Positions 33,311-41,686 of a stretch of DNA of 64,000 bases are shown in pieces (position 1 is the first letter of the stretch; every line of letters begins with the position of its first letter). Origin of the DNA: JAPHTQ01 sp050299175. GTDB lineage: Bacteria; Pseudomonadota; Gammaproteobacteria; Thiohalomonadales; Thiohalomonadaceae. The stretch covers positions 1 through 64,000 of the forward strand of contig JBNKVM010000074.1 in assembly GCA_050299175.1 (NCBI GenBank), read 5' to 3'. The notes beneath the pieces are model-generated. The model saw only the letters and a list, made by a program, of their open reading frames with translations, ran no database searches and was not told where the DNA came from. Position numbers and translations under genes: made by a program.

Positions 33311-34564
33311 ATGTCCTGGCGCACCACCACCCTCCTCACGCTTTTACTCACCAGCAGTACCGCCATTGCAAAACCGCTGTGGGATGTACCAGAGCGTCGC
33401 AAGGATCCATTCCCCACCGAAGAGGCACATATGCTGGTGCCTCTGCCCTATAGCATGCCGGGGATCGGCGAAGGCTACTTCCTCATGGGCTATCTCTCCA
33501 ACGTGTTCGACAGCACCTTCGACGCCGCTCTGGTGCTGACCCAGGGAGATGCCACCGGGACGGTGACACAGCTGGATGAAATCCCGTTAATTGAGGATCG
33601 CCTACACCTGAAATTGATGGACATGGACATCAACAAGGCCACGGTCAGTGACTACGAGTCTCGTGGCATGGATAGTGGCAGCACTTACAATTTGGTCGAA
33701 GTATCCGGGGTACGCCAGCAGAGCACTGAACTGACCTGGAGCATGTGGCAGCGGCGCGTGGCATTCATGGCTCGCTACAAGTCGAATGCCAACGACGTTG
33801 AGGCGTTACGCGACTCTGGCGGCACCCTGCTCGCCAGTTACAATCCGCCCGTACATAGCGAAGGACTCAATCGCAGTATTGGCGCCATGCTCGATCTCAC
33901 CGATGACTACCAGGACCCGCGTGAAGGCCTGCGCCTGCGCCTCGATGTCGCCGATCACCCGGCGCATAAAAACAGCGATCCCGATTTTTTCGTCATCGAC
34001 TACAGCCTGCTCTACTACCAGCCGTTCAACGGCAGTGACACATTGGTATTCAACTTCTTCCGCTCCGATGCACACGTACGCGATAGTGGTGCAACCGACC
34101 CGACAGTCATCGTGGCAGAGATGGGAGGATCGGCCTGTGCGCCGAGCAATACCGCCTGCCTCAATGCAGAATTACAGCGGGTCAACAACATCATTGCAGC
34201 CAACCGCTACGGTACTGCCACTCCTCTCGGTGGTACCGATCGCCTGCGCAGTTATGCCGACGGACGCTTTTCTGGTGCCCACACCGAGTTCATCGGTATC
34301 GAACTACGCAGTAACTTCGTTGAAGATGCAGAACCGTTTGATTACTTTATCTGGAAGGATATTCGCACCAGCATCCAGCTCGCTGTCTTTGCCGAGGTAG
34401 GAACGGTTGCCGAAACACGTGATGACCTGTGGAAAGAAACACGCAGCAGCATCGGTATCGGCGCACGTCTGGTAACCGCATCGGGCAGTGTCTATCGCGC
34501 TGACTGGGCGACGGGGGAGGAAGGTTCGGAATTCAGTGTCTTCTTTTTCTATCCCTGGCAATGA
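33311..34564 (+). CDS. Predicted outer-membrane beta-barrel protein
   Basis: A 417-residue exported protein with a signal peptide (residues 1-20, ending AIA) and beta-hairpin-rich sequence. Its last strands (SSIGIGARLVTASGSVYRADWA, split by turns, and FSVFFFYPWQ) resemble the Omp85/surface-antigen barrel end. It lacks POTRA domains. The last residue is Gln rather than an aromatic, although Trp precedes it. It starts 45 bp after the transpeptidase gene and is convergent with the 16-haem cytochrome gene. Function unknown. Confidence 0.6.
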   Translation: MSWRTTTLLTLLLTSSTAIAKPLWDVPERRKDPFPTEEAHMLVPLPYSMPGIGEGYFLMGYLSNVFDSTFDAALVLTQGDATGTVTQLDEIPLIEDRLHLKLMDMDINKATVSDYESRGMDSGSTYNLVEVSGVRQQSTELTWSMWQRRVAFMARYKSNANDVEALRDSGGTLLASYNPPVHSEGLNRSIGAMLDLTDDYQDPREGLRLRLDVADHPAHKNSDPDFFVIDYSLLYYQPFNGSDTLVFNFFRSDAHVRDSGATDPTVIVAEMGGSACAPSNTACLNAELQRVNNIIAANRYGTATPLGGTDRLRSYADGRFSGAHTEFIGIELRSNFVEDAEPFDYFIWKDIRTSIQLAVFAEVGTVAETRDDLWKETRSSIGIGARLVTASGSVYRADWATGEEGSEFSVFFFYPWQ

Positions 34565-34597
34565 AAAACCCTTCCCGGTTTCCCCGAGAAGGGTTTT
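34565..34597. terminator. Bidirectional intrinsic terminator
   Basis: AAAACCCTTC / GAAGGGTTTT stem between the convergent barrel and cytochrome genes. Confidence 0.9.
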
Positions 34598-34609
34598 CTG
34601 GACGATTCG

Positions 34610-35962
34610 CTAGTCATCGTCATCCTCGTATTCATGCTCTCCCCACTCCCGTTCGCGAAAGTAGAATGTAGAATCACCGTTACTGCGTTGTTCAAAGCGC
34701 TTCTGTCGCCAGATGCGCTCCGCCTCGTGTTCGTTACCGCTACGATGACACTCCACGCAGTTCCCAAAATCACGAATCCCCTCTTCCAGGTGTTCGCCGC
34801 GAATACGACGCGGTGAGTGTTCGTGACAGCTATAGCAGGTGTACTTGCTGTAATCGCCGTTCTCATGACAGGTATCGCAGTCATCCCGATGATGTCGGTC
34901 AAAGCGGAAATACTTGTCGTGTTTGAACGTCGCCGGTTTCCATTCTTCCTGGCTATGACATTCGCCACAACTCCGTTTGGTTGAGCGGTGCAATGAATCG
35001 CGAGGCGACTCGTGACAGGTCTGGCACTGCTTCAATTCCGCAGGCGGCAGCTTCGAGTGTTTAAAGTCGACCTCATCCCACTCTTTATAGTTGTGGCAAC
35101 TGTCGCAATTCTCCTTGAACTGTCGATGGCGCTTGTCGTCCGGTTTGCTATGGCAGTCCAGACATTGTGCAAGCTCCGCAGGTGCTAACTTTTCGTGCTT
35201 AAAGTCGACCGCTTCCCAATCCTTATAACCATGGCAGCTGTTGCAGTTCTCCCTGAATTTACGATGACGCTTGTCATCCGGTTTATCATGACAGTTCAGG
35301 CACTGCTTTAACTCAGCAACGGGCAGCTTTTTGTGCTCAAACAGGGCAGGTTCCCAAGCTTCGTAGCCGTGACAACTGGCGCAGTTAATCGTCTTGAATC
35401 TACGGTGCTTGTCGTCGCGTGGCACATCGTGGCAGCTGTCGCACTGATCCAGTACCCCAGGTTTCAATGTTTTGTGACTAAATGTTGTTTCCTTCCATTC
35501 ATCCTGGGTATGGCATTGACTACATTCCGCTTCGAATTTACGGTGCAGCTTGTCCTTTGGTTTATCGTGGCAACTGTTGCACTGCTTCTGTAGATCTTTA
35601 TCTAGCAGATTATGGGAGAAACGGTTGATTGGACGGAAAGGTTGCACGCCTTTGTGATCGCTATGACAAGCAACACAGTCGCTCTCAATCAACTGCTGGT
35701 GAAAGCGTACTTTCTTTTCACCGACGATAGGCGCGCCTTTGGTGGTTCGCAGGCCAATCTCGTCGACCTTGTGGCAATCAATACACTTTTCAGGCGTCGC
35801 ACCCAGAAACGGGGTATGGCAGGCAAAACAATCGGTCGCTATCTCACTGTGCGCCGGGATAGGCATACCGGGAGTAATCATGTGCTCAGGAGTGTGCACT
35901 GTCTTCATTAGGGTATAGGCGAGCCCGAGACCAACGACAAGCAGAAGGATATGCGTCTTCAT
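34610..35962 (-). CDS. 16-haem c-type cytochrome with tandem dihaem repeats
   Basis: A 450-residue protein starting at the ATG that overlaps the upstream TGA (ATGA). One N-terminal membrane helix or uncleaved signal lies at about residues 4-20. I count sixteen CxxCH sites. Five tandem units of about 46 residues, each with two haem sites (pattern CxxCH-DKPDDKRHRKF-xxNCxSCH-GY-DW-x-FKHEKL), make up the middle. The N-terminus resembles class III cytochromes. The C-terminal tail is acidic (EYEDDDD). It likely carries electrons across the periplasm together with the upstream b-type membrane protein. Confidence 0.9.
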   Translation of the reverse strand: MKTHILLLVVGLGLAYTLMKTVHTPEHMITPGMPIPAHSEIATDCFACHTPFLGATPEKCIDCHKVDEIGLRTTKGAPIVGEKKVRFHQQLIESDCVACHSDHKGVQPFRPINRFSHNLLDKDLQKQCNSCHDKPKDKLHRKFEAECSQCHTQDEWKETTFSHKTLKPGVLDQCDSCHDVPRDDKHRRFKTINCASCHGYEAWEPALFEHKKLPVAELKQCLNCHDKPDDKRHRKFRENCNSCHGYKDWEAVDFKHEKLAPAELAQCLDCHSKPDDKRHRQFKENCDSCHNYKEWDEVDFKHSKLPPAELKQCQTCHESPRDSLHRSTKRSCGECHSQEEWKPATFKHDKYFRFDRHHRDDCDTCHENGDYSKYTCYSCHEHSPRRIRGEHLEEGIRDFGNCVECHRSGNEHEAERIWRQKRFEQRSNGDSTFYFREREWGEHEYEDDDD

Positions 35963-36537
35963 TTCCATTCCCAGAAGAGCAGGATGCTGATGATGTGAGT
36001 CAGGCCAAGTACGGCAAAGGCGAGGCTGATGGGCATATGGATGACACGCCACTTATCCATCAGCTCATAGGTGTTGGCATCCCAGAAAAGTTTCTTCTCC
36101 AGCTCCTCTCCGCTGAGGCCCTGTTCCCTGTATACGGCCTGTTTCTCGTTCAGGAAACTGCGTGAACGCTCCAGCAGATACTTGCCTGTCATACCACTGA
36201 TCAGATTGAGCACCATGGCGAGTAGTGCCAGCCAGGGCAGAACGGCATAAATGTGAATACCCGCATGCACCAGTATCATCAGGCCCCCCAGCCAGGTCAG
36301 GGATTCGTGCAGGGTCAACATTCGCTTTGGCGTGCTGAACTGGATTATGTGGCGCTTGCGCAGCGAATAAATAAAGGAGACCAGAATAAGGATGGTGCCC
36401 GGAATACCCAGATAGCGTCCGATCCAGACAAGGTCGAACTGATGCAACAGAGCGTCGCTGACAATCGTCGCCAAAATTAGCGAACCCAGCAGCAGGAAAA
36501 ACGGAACAACTTCTCTACTGAATAGCGAGCGATGCAT
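35959..36537 (-). CDS. Cytochrome b561-like membrane protein
   Basis: A 192-residue protein with about four membrane helices (around 12-30, 38-56, 78-112 and 168-188) and histidines placed for haem b ligation (LHESLTW, HAGIH, HMPI, THIIS). Its stop overlaps the start of the multihaem cytochrome, so the two are translationally coupled. A quinol-to-cytochrome or cytochrome-to-quinone role is inferred. Confidence 0.8.
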   Translation of the reverse strand: MHRSLFSREVVPFFLLLGSLILATIVSDALLHQFDLVWIGRYLGIPGTILILVSFIYSLRKRHIIQFSTPKRMLTLHESLTWLGGLMILVHAGIHIYAVLPWLALLAMVLNLISGMTGKYLLERSRSFLNEKQAVYREQGLSGEELEKKLFWDANTYELMDKWRVIHMPISLAFAVLGLTHIISILLFWEWK

Positions 36538-36688
36538 GACGGCCCTCCACCGCGGCCGGCTGGTTCAAGTCCACACGAACTATACGGGCGTTATATTAAC
36601 GGAAGCTGAAATAGGTAAAAAGCGGAGCTGCAGTGAGGGCACATGCACACCTCGCCGCAGAGACAGATATAAACCTGAGAATGGAATA

Positions 36689-37171
36689 CTATCGCTCGTG
36701 GCTTCTTCTATCTCCACCGAGCCTTCGCTCACCCAACTCACCCCAACAGCGCCAAAGACCAAACGCATAGGAAAAACCGATCAGGCTGACAATCATTGAG
36801 CTCCAAAGCAAAAAACTATCGGCCATTTCCGGCATGAGGTAGTAAACAGGGATAGCGCCTAAGCCGCGAACGAGGTAAATCCCCGTGACAGCGATCAACA
36901 CGGGACGAAGTAGCGGCAATCTTCGCATAAGCCCTGCCCCGGAGAAGGCATAAAGCGCCCAGGCCGTCAGTATGAGGGCAATGACGAATGTCACGATGGC
37001 AGGGACGGGTGAACCACTCTCAGCCATCACCGCCATCGCCTCCCCCGCGCCAAAGAAGCGATACCAGGCGGGACCACCGATAATAATCAAAATGTGCAAA
37101 AGCGCGGCAACTGCGCTCAATGCACCAGCAAAAAAAAGGAACGGCTCTGTCTTCTTCGAAAAGATTTTCAT
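36689..37171 (-). CDS. Four-helix integral membrane protein, unknown function
   Basis: A 160-residue protein with four hydrophobic helices and a charged Arg-rich tail (GERRLGGDRRSHER). The start at 37171 has a near-perfect AGGAGGGGG site; an in-frame start 11 codons earlier lacks one. No family is recognised. It is upstream of the b-type cytochrome on the same strand with a 151-bp gap, so co-transcription is possible but not certain. Confidence 0.65.
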   Translation of the reverse strand: MKIFSKKTEPFLFFAGALSAVAALLHILIIIGGPAWYRFFGAGEAMAVMAESGSPVPAIVTFVIALILTAWALYAFSGAGLMRRLPLLRPVLIAVTGIYLVRGLGAIPVYYLMPEMADSFLLWSSMIVSLIGFSYAFGLWRCWGELGERRLGGDRRSHER

Positions 37172-37367
37172 CTTTCCCCCTCCTGATTCACCGGATGTGC
37201 TCAAGCATCAAAAACCGCACTATGGGATGACGTAAAAGACAACACGTAACTGAAACTCCGTTATGCCACTCAAACTACCGGGCAAACGTTACAGCAGTCA
37301 CAATCCGGACATCTTTTCGAACATCAGGATGAGAGCAGTCAAAACTATTCCTGAAGAGAAAAACGAT

Positions 37368-37811
37368 TTAGTTCTTTTTCCGCCATGCCTGCAATAACAG
37401 TTGCTGCCAACCATTCCGGCGGTAGAAATTCAGCGCGGGCTGGTTCTGCATATCGGCCAATAGTTGTAACCGGGTGGCCCCCTGCTCCTTGGCCCATATT
37501 TCGATCGCATTGAGCAGTTGTTTGCCGACACCCTTATTACGGTATTGATGGTCGATCACGACATCTTCGACCCAGGCAGAATAGGCCCCTTCGGCGGTAG
37601 AGATCACCAGTTGCGCGCTACACATGCCGATAGCTTTATTCCTGTCTCTGGCAACCAACACGCAGGAACGCGCATCAGCAATAAGTTGTTGCAGGGCACG
37701 CTCCGTTTTTTGTGCATCGAAGTAAAAATCCGCTTCGATGTCGAAGAGTTGCTGAAGCAGTTTGCCTAGTGCGGGAATATCGCTGTGCGTAGCAGATTCG
37801 ATATTCAGCAT
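37368..37811 (-). CDS. GNAT-family N-acetyltransferase
   Basis: A 147-residue GNAT protein with the acetyl-CoA motif (VVIDHQYRNKGVGKQLLN) and a C-terminal NFYRRNGW segment. The ATG overlaps the apbE stop (TAATG), so the two are coupled. Substrate is unknown. Confidence 0.85.
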   Translation of the reverse strand: MLNIESATHSDIPALGKLLQQLFDIEADFYFDAQKTERALQQLIADARSCVLVARDRNKAIGMCSAQLVISTAEGAYSAWVEDVVIDHQYRNKGVGKQLLNAIEIWAKEQGATRLQLLADMQNQPALNFYRRNGWQQLLLQAWRKKN

Positions 37812-38848
37812 TACAGTGGATCACTAATTCGAATATCGGAGGGTGGCGCTTCCTGGAACTGCACTCGTTTCTGCATCGCCGAGTTCATATAGACCACGCC
37901 GACATCATCCACCAGCATGACATATTTAATCCCCATCTGTTTGGCGATGCGGTGCCACTCTTTGGGTCCGGCGACAACCAGTGCCGTGGCAGCGGCGTCT
38001 GCCACTGCGCCGTTGTCATGGATCACAGTGACCGAAGTAACACCATCTACGGGCATGCCGGTTCGCGGATCGAGAATATGGGCATAATGCACACCTTCAT
38101 ATTCGCGGTAGCGTTCGTAGTTACCTGAGGTGAAAACCGATTCATCACCGCTCACCTCCAGTGAGGCCAATACACCCTGTCCCTGAGGATGCCGGATGCC
38201 GACACGCCACGGCTTGCCGTTTTTGCTGCCAATGGCACGGAGGTCTCCACCAGCATTGACGATAGCGTTGTTGATACCAAACTCCCGTAGCCGCTGGATA
38301 GCAAGATCGATCGCATAACCCTTGGCGAAAGCACCGAAGTCAAGCTGAACGGCTTTGTTACGACTGGTGAGGATATCGCCGTTAAGGGTAATGTCATCCA
38401 TACGCGGCGCTGCTTTGACCCACTTTTCAATCTCAGTTTTTGGCGGCGGCGGACCGTTGGGACGTCCATCACTCTGAAATCCCCACAAATTCAACAGGCC
38501 CCCAATCGCCGGATCGAACAGACCATCGCTCTGATCAGATAGCCGGGTCGATTGCTCAATGATGGGAATTAAAGAAGGAATGACCTTGGCCGGTTTACCC
38601 TCGGCAATAGCCTTGTTGATGTCAACCAGCGGGCCCGGTTTCCAGGCGTGCCAGTCGTGATGCATCTGCTGGAAATCCTGGGTGATGGTCGCAACGGCTT
38701 TTTGCTGCTTCTCCTTGTCAGTGCCGAACAAGGTGACATCCACCAGGGTACCGAAGACAAAGATCTGATACTGCGCGCTCTGCGGTGGCGCATTACAGGC
38801 ACTCAGAAGAAACAGGAATAACAGGGTAAACAGCTTGATTCTTGGCAT
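37811..38848 (-). CDS. apbE: FAD:protein FMN transferase, ApbE family
   Basis: A 345-residue lipoprotein (lipobox LLSAC at about residue 18) with ApbE motifs: FDPAIGGL, DFGAFAKGYAIDLA, NAGGDLRAIG and HILDPRTGMPVDG. ApbE attaches FMN covalently to Thr/Ser in partner proteins such as Rnf or Nqr subunits in the periplasm. No obvious flavinylation target is encoded nearby; in diazotrophs the Rnf complex, often near nif genes, would be a candidate outside the window. Confidence 0.92.
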   Translation of the reverse strand: MPRIKLFTLLFLFLLSACNAPPQSAQYQIFVFGTLVDVTLFGTDKEKQQKAVATITQDFQQMHHDWHAWKPGPLVDINKAIAEGKPAKVIPSLIPIIEQSTRLSDQSDGLFDPAIGGLLNLWGFQSDGRPNGPPPPKTEIEKWVKAAPRMDDITLNGDILTSRNKAVQLDFGAFAKGYAIDLAIQRLREFGINNAIVNAGGDLRAIGSKNGKPWRVGIRHPQGQGVLASLEVSGDESVFTSGNYERYREYEGVHYAHILDPRTGMPVDGVTSVTVIHDNGAVADAAATALVVAGPKEWHRIAKQMGIKYVMLVDDVGVVYMNSAMQKRVQFQEAPPSDIRISDPL

Positions 38849-39018
38849 GACGGTTCCGTATGCGGTGCAGCGGTCTATTCAGAAAAGCATTTCCCGCCCG
38901 CAGGTGGCAGGATTGTCTGAAAGACATGATACGCCATCTACCATTCCAGCACACGCCTGTAACGGCTCAGAATCCAGAGTTAAGCTGACCTGCAAGGGTA
39001 TAACTAATTCGGCAGCTT

Positions 39019-39795
39019 TTACGCCAGCTTTAGGTTTTTTCTACCCTTGGGTTGCACGGTTGCTTCCGCACGAGTGAGATCGATGACGCGCCAGGAGAGC
39101 GCCTCGCTCAAGCTTTGTGCACCATTACCTTCGGCGATAAGGGTGGTGAGCATATCGGCATCGTCGATCTGGCTGCCGATGAGATAGTCGACACCGAAGT
39201 CGCGCCATTCGTCAAGCCAGGGGGTTTCAGCACCATAGAGTACCACTGTAGCTTCTTCGGAAAGCTCGAGCAGCCTCGGCAGGGTTTTATCGGCCACGGT
39301 CTCAGCTGGCAGGAAGACCCATTCCGCCTTACGTAGCAGATGTGGGGCGTGTGGTGGGATCGCCGCCGGGAGTTCCAGGGAAGCGACTGAGCCCTCCTTG
39401 AAATAGCCTGCACCATTTCCGGCCACGACTACCCGCTTGCCCTTAACCAACGGACGGAACCACTCGAAGCCTGCCTGCAGTGCCTGGCGTCCTTTGAACA
39501 GACCACCTTCACGATAGACCATGTCGGCCTCACGATTGATAGCACTATTCACCGCGGCCAGGCCGATAGATGCCTGATGGTGATCCCATTTGCGCAACCA
39601 CAAGGCCAGTTCAGCCAGTGAACGCCCTTTAAGAGGTAGTCCCTCACCCGGCTCACTTTGCGGACGGGTAACGGCCATACCGACAGAACCGGCACGACAG
39701 ACTGTCCAGTTCCAACCAACGAGAAGCTGCTCGACCTCCGTTTCCAGCTTGGCGTAGTCAAGCAACAGATCGTACAGCTCCTCGTGGCGGTTCAT
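39019..39795 (-). CDS. DUF364 family protein of the nif cluster
   Basis: A 258-residue protein of the putative heavy-metal-chelation (DUF364) family, with an enolase-like N-terminal part and a Rossmann-like half containing GKRVVVAGNGAGYF and LYGAETPWLDEW. It is the last gene of the nifENX operon, 11 bp after the 2Fe-2S ferredoxin gene. A role in metal handling for cofactor assembly is possible by context only. The 170 bp below it, before apbE, hold nothing recognisable. Confidence 0.7.
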   Translation of the reverse strand: MNRHEELYDLLLDYAKLETEVEQLLVGWNWTVCRAGSVGMAVTRPQSEPGEGLPLKGRSLAELALWLRKWDHHQASIGLAAVNSAINREADMVYREGGLFKGRQALQAGFEWFRPLVKGKRVVVAGNGAGYFKEGSVASLELPAAIPPHAPHLLRKAEWVFLPAETVADKTLPRLLELSEEATVVLYGAETPWLDEWRDFGVDYLIGSQIDDADMLTTLIAEGNGAQSLSEALSWRVIDLTRAEATVQPKGRKNLKLA

Positions 39796-39806
39796 AAGGA
39801 CAACTC

Positions 39807-40133
39807 CTAACTCCAGATATCAGCGGGGGCCAGCAGACGTTCCACCGGCTCACCACCAAGCAGATGTTTTTCGATGATTTCGTTGACGTCTTCCTTTTTC
39901 ACGCCCGTGTACATCACACCTTCCGGATAGACCAGCAGGTTCGGTCCCAGATCACATGGACCCAGACAACCACTGCTGGTCACGGCGATCCTGCCGAACA
40001 GGCCTCGTTTTTCCATTTCTGCCCAGAAGGTCTCCCCTACTGCAGCACAACCTTTCTCACTGCATGAGCCGCGCGGATGACCGGGCGGACGTCCCTGAGT
40101 GCATACAAAAACGTGTTTTTCGGGTTTAGCCAT
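39807..40133 (-). CDS. Thioredoxin-like 2Fe-2S ferredoxin
   Basis: A 108-residue protein with the NuoE-like cysteine pattern (CTQGRPPGHPRGSC, then CLGPCDLGPNLLVYP), typical of stand-alone thioredoxin-fold 2Fe-2S ferredoxins found in nif clusters. The ATG at 40133 follows a strong TAAGGAG site; upstream in-frame sequence overlaps fdxB and is not used. Probably an electron donor or assembly partner for nitrogenase. Confidence 0.88.
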   Translation of the reverse strand: MAKPEKHVFVCTQGRPPGHPRGSCSEKGCAAVGETFWAEMEKRGLFGRIAVTSSGCLGPCDLGPNLLVYPEGVMYTGVKKEDVNEIIEKHLLGGEPVERLLAPADIWS

Positions 40134-40143
40134 CAAAATCTCC

Positions 40144-40440
40144 TTAAGCTGCCGCTGGTTCGTGAACGTGGCAGTTTTTCGGACAGACTTTTGAACAGGC
40201 CATGCAACCGATACAGTCCATGGCATCAGCAACGGTCATCACCATTGCTACGTCATCGTCAAAATCGTCATCGTCGTCCATATCATCATCGAGTTCACGT
40301 TCAACCAGATCGAAAACGGTACGCGGGCAGACTTTGAAACAACGTCCACAACCGATACAGTTTGCCTGTTTCACCTCGATAATGAATTGCGGTGTCCAAC
40401 TAGTACCGCCACGAGTTACGCCAGTTATCATTTCACTCAT
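40144..40440 (-). CDS. fdxB: Nif-specific ferredoxin III
   Basis: A 98-residue ferredoxin with two 4Fe-4S motifs (CIGCGRCFKVCP and CIGCMACSKVCP) separated by an unusually acidic insert (residues 50-64 are almost all Asp). Family FdxB sits in nifENX operons and donates electrons in cofactor synthesis or to nitrogenase. It precedes the 2Fe-2S ferredoxin gene by 10 bp. Confidence 0.92.
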   Translation of the reverse strand: MSEMITGVTRGGTSWTPQFIIEVKQANCIGCGRCFKVCPRTVFDLVERELDDDMDDDDDFDDDVAMVMTVADAMDCIGCMACSKVCPKNCHVHEPAAA

Positions 40441-40472
40441 GCTTACATCCTCAAGTAATAATAAAAAACGTT

Positions 40473-40679
40473 TTAACCTTTTGCTGCCTTGAGGCGCTTA
40501 TTGGCCTCTTCCCAGGCTTTACATGCATCGACCGTACTCTGCGCCAGTTCAGGTAATTCGTGATAACCCGCCGGAATACGCTCTTCCACCAGATCGTGCA
40601 CCTGCCCCGCCCATTCGCTGGCGATCCGCTTCAGTTTCTTGACCTCTTTCTCCAGTGCCTGAATCTCTTCGTCTGTCAT
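40473..40679 (-). CDS. CCE_0567-family small protein
   Basis: A 68-residue, two-helix coiled-coil protein (EIQALEKEVKKLKRIASEWAG ... in one helix, CKAWEEANKRLKAA in the other). It matches the length and position of CCE_0567-like metalloproteins that follow nifX/DUF269 in many diazotrophs. It is 2 bp after the DUF269 gene. Confidence 0.8.
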   Translation of the reverse strand: MTDEEIQALEKEVKKLKRIASEWAGQVHDLVEERIPAGYHELPELAQSTVDACKAWEEANKRLKAAKG

Positions 40680-40681
40680 GA

Positions 40682-41149
40682 TTAAAGTCCTGCTACGGTT
40701 GAGTGCTCGCCCACCAGTTCAAGGGCAATAGAAAGAATCTTGTCCGCCTCGTCCTTCATTTTCGACAGGCTGGCAAAACCGAATCGATGTACATCGCGCA
40801 GGGAGCGGTCATGCACCACCAATTTGCCGACGGTGATAATGACACGTCCGAAACCTTCGTGGGTCAGATGCAAAAGCGGCACAGCCATCTTGCCGCATTC
40901 GCTTTCAATAAGGATAGAGATGGCATTGTAGTAAGCCTTCATGCGTGCGATCACGATTTCATCAGGGTCACCGATTACCGGCAGTTCACGCTTGCGTTCC
41001 TTGGTCAAGACGAAAGGGTCGAGTATCTCCGCAGCACCCATTCCATCAAAGGTGTCATAGGTATCGATGGCACGCATCTGCTTGACCATTTCCTGCATAA
41101 AAACTGTTTCCAGTACCGGATCGTCCTGTGCTACTACCATATCGTTCAT
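40682..41149 (-). CDS. NifX-associated DUF269 protein
   Basis: A 155-residue protein of the nitrogen-fixation DUF269 family (YDTFDGMGAAEILDPFVLTKE; FGRVIITVGKLVV; RFGFASLSKM). It is always found near nifX and its biochemical role is not settled. It lies 45 bp after nifX. Confidence 0.88.
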   Translation of the reverse strand: MNDMVVAQDDPVLETVFMQEMVKQMRAIDTYDTFDGMGAAEILDPFVLTKERKRELPVIGDPDEIVIARMKAYYNAISILIESECGKMAVPLLHLTHEGFGRVIITVGKLVVHDRSLRDVHRFGFASLSKMKDEADKILSIALELVGEHSTVAGL

Positions 41150-41194
41150 CGTTCTACCCTCTTTTCAAAATGTATCGGCACAATAAAGTACCCT

Positions 41195-41686
41195 TTACTC
41201 GCACCACTCTTCCTCTTCCATGGCATCGAAGCGTTTCTCACTTTTCTCTTCACGCGCACTCAATGCGCGAGCCAACCAGCCGCCAGGACCTTCCGTTAGC
41301 TCATGTTGTAATTCCTTAAGCGTGGCGTTGATCTGCGTACCGTGTGCCACCTTCATCGGTTGAATCTTCAGCGACATCAACTGGCGCACTGCCGACGGCC
41401 CAACCGCCAGACAGTAGACCGCGACACAACCATCCAGCACCACAAATTTTTCCAGCAGCTTGCTTTCGTTACCGTCCTGCTCCAGTGAGCCGAATTCGGA
41501 AACTTCCAGCAGGGTGATCTCTTCAGGTGTCACCTGATAAATAGCGAAGCGTTCGGCAGAACCGAAGTGCTGATCGACCTTCTTGAGATCTGAGCTGGCG
41601 AAGGCAACCTTGAAACCCGATTTATCCATCGTCGTCCCTCCCAACTGTTCAGTGCGTAGCAGCTTCAACTGGCGCTGTATTGCCAT
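41195..41686 (-). CDS. nifX: NifX, FeMo-cofactor precursor carrier
   Basis: A 163-residue NifX with the family core KVAFASSDLKKVDQHFGSAE, LDGCVAVYCLAVGPSAVRQL and the C-terminal helix GWLARAL. NifX carries NifB-co or VK-cluster between NifB and NifEN. The ATG at 41686 has an AAGGAGG site 5 bases upstream; further upstream in-frame starts lie deep in nifN. It overlaps nifN by 38 bp. The C-terminus has an extra acidic tail (MEEEEWCE). Confidence 0.93.
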   Translation of the reverse strand: MAIQRQLKLLRTEQLGGTTMDKSGFKVAFASSDLKKVDQHFGSAERFAIYQVTPEEITLLEVSEFGSLEQDGNESKLLEKFVVLDGCVAVYCLAVGPSAVRQLMSLKIQPMKVAHGTQINATLKELQHELTEGPGGWLARALSAREEKSEKRFDAMEEEEWCE

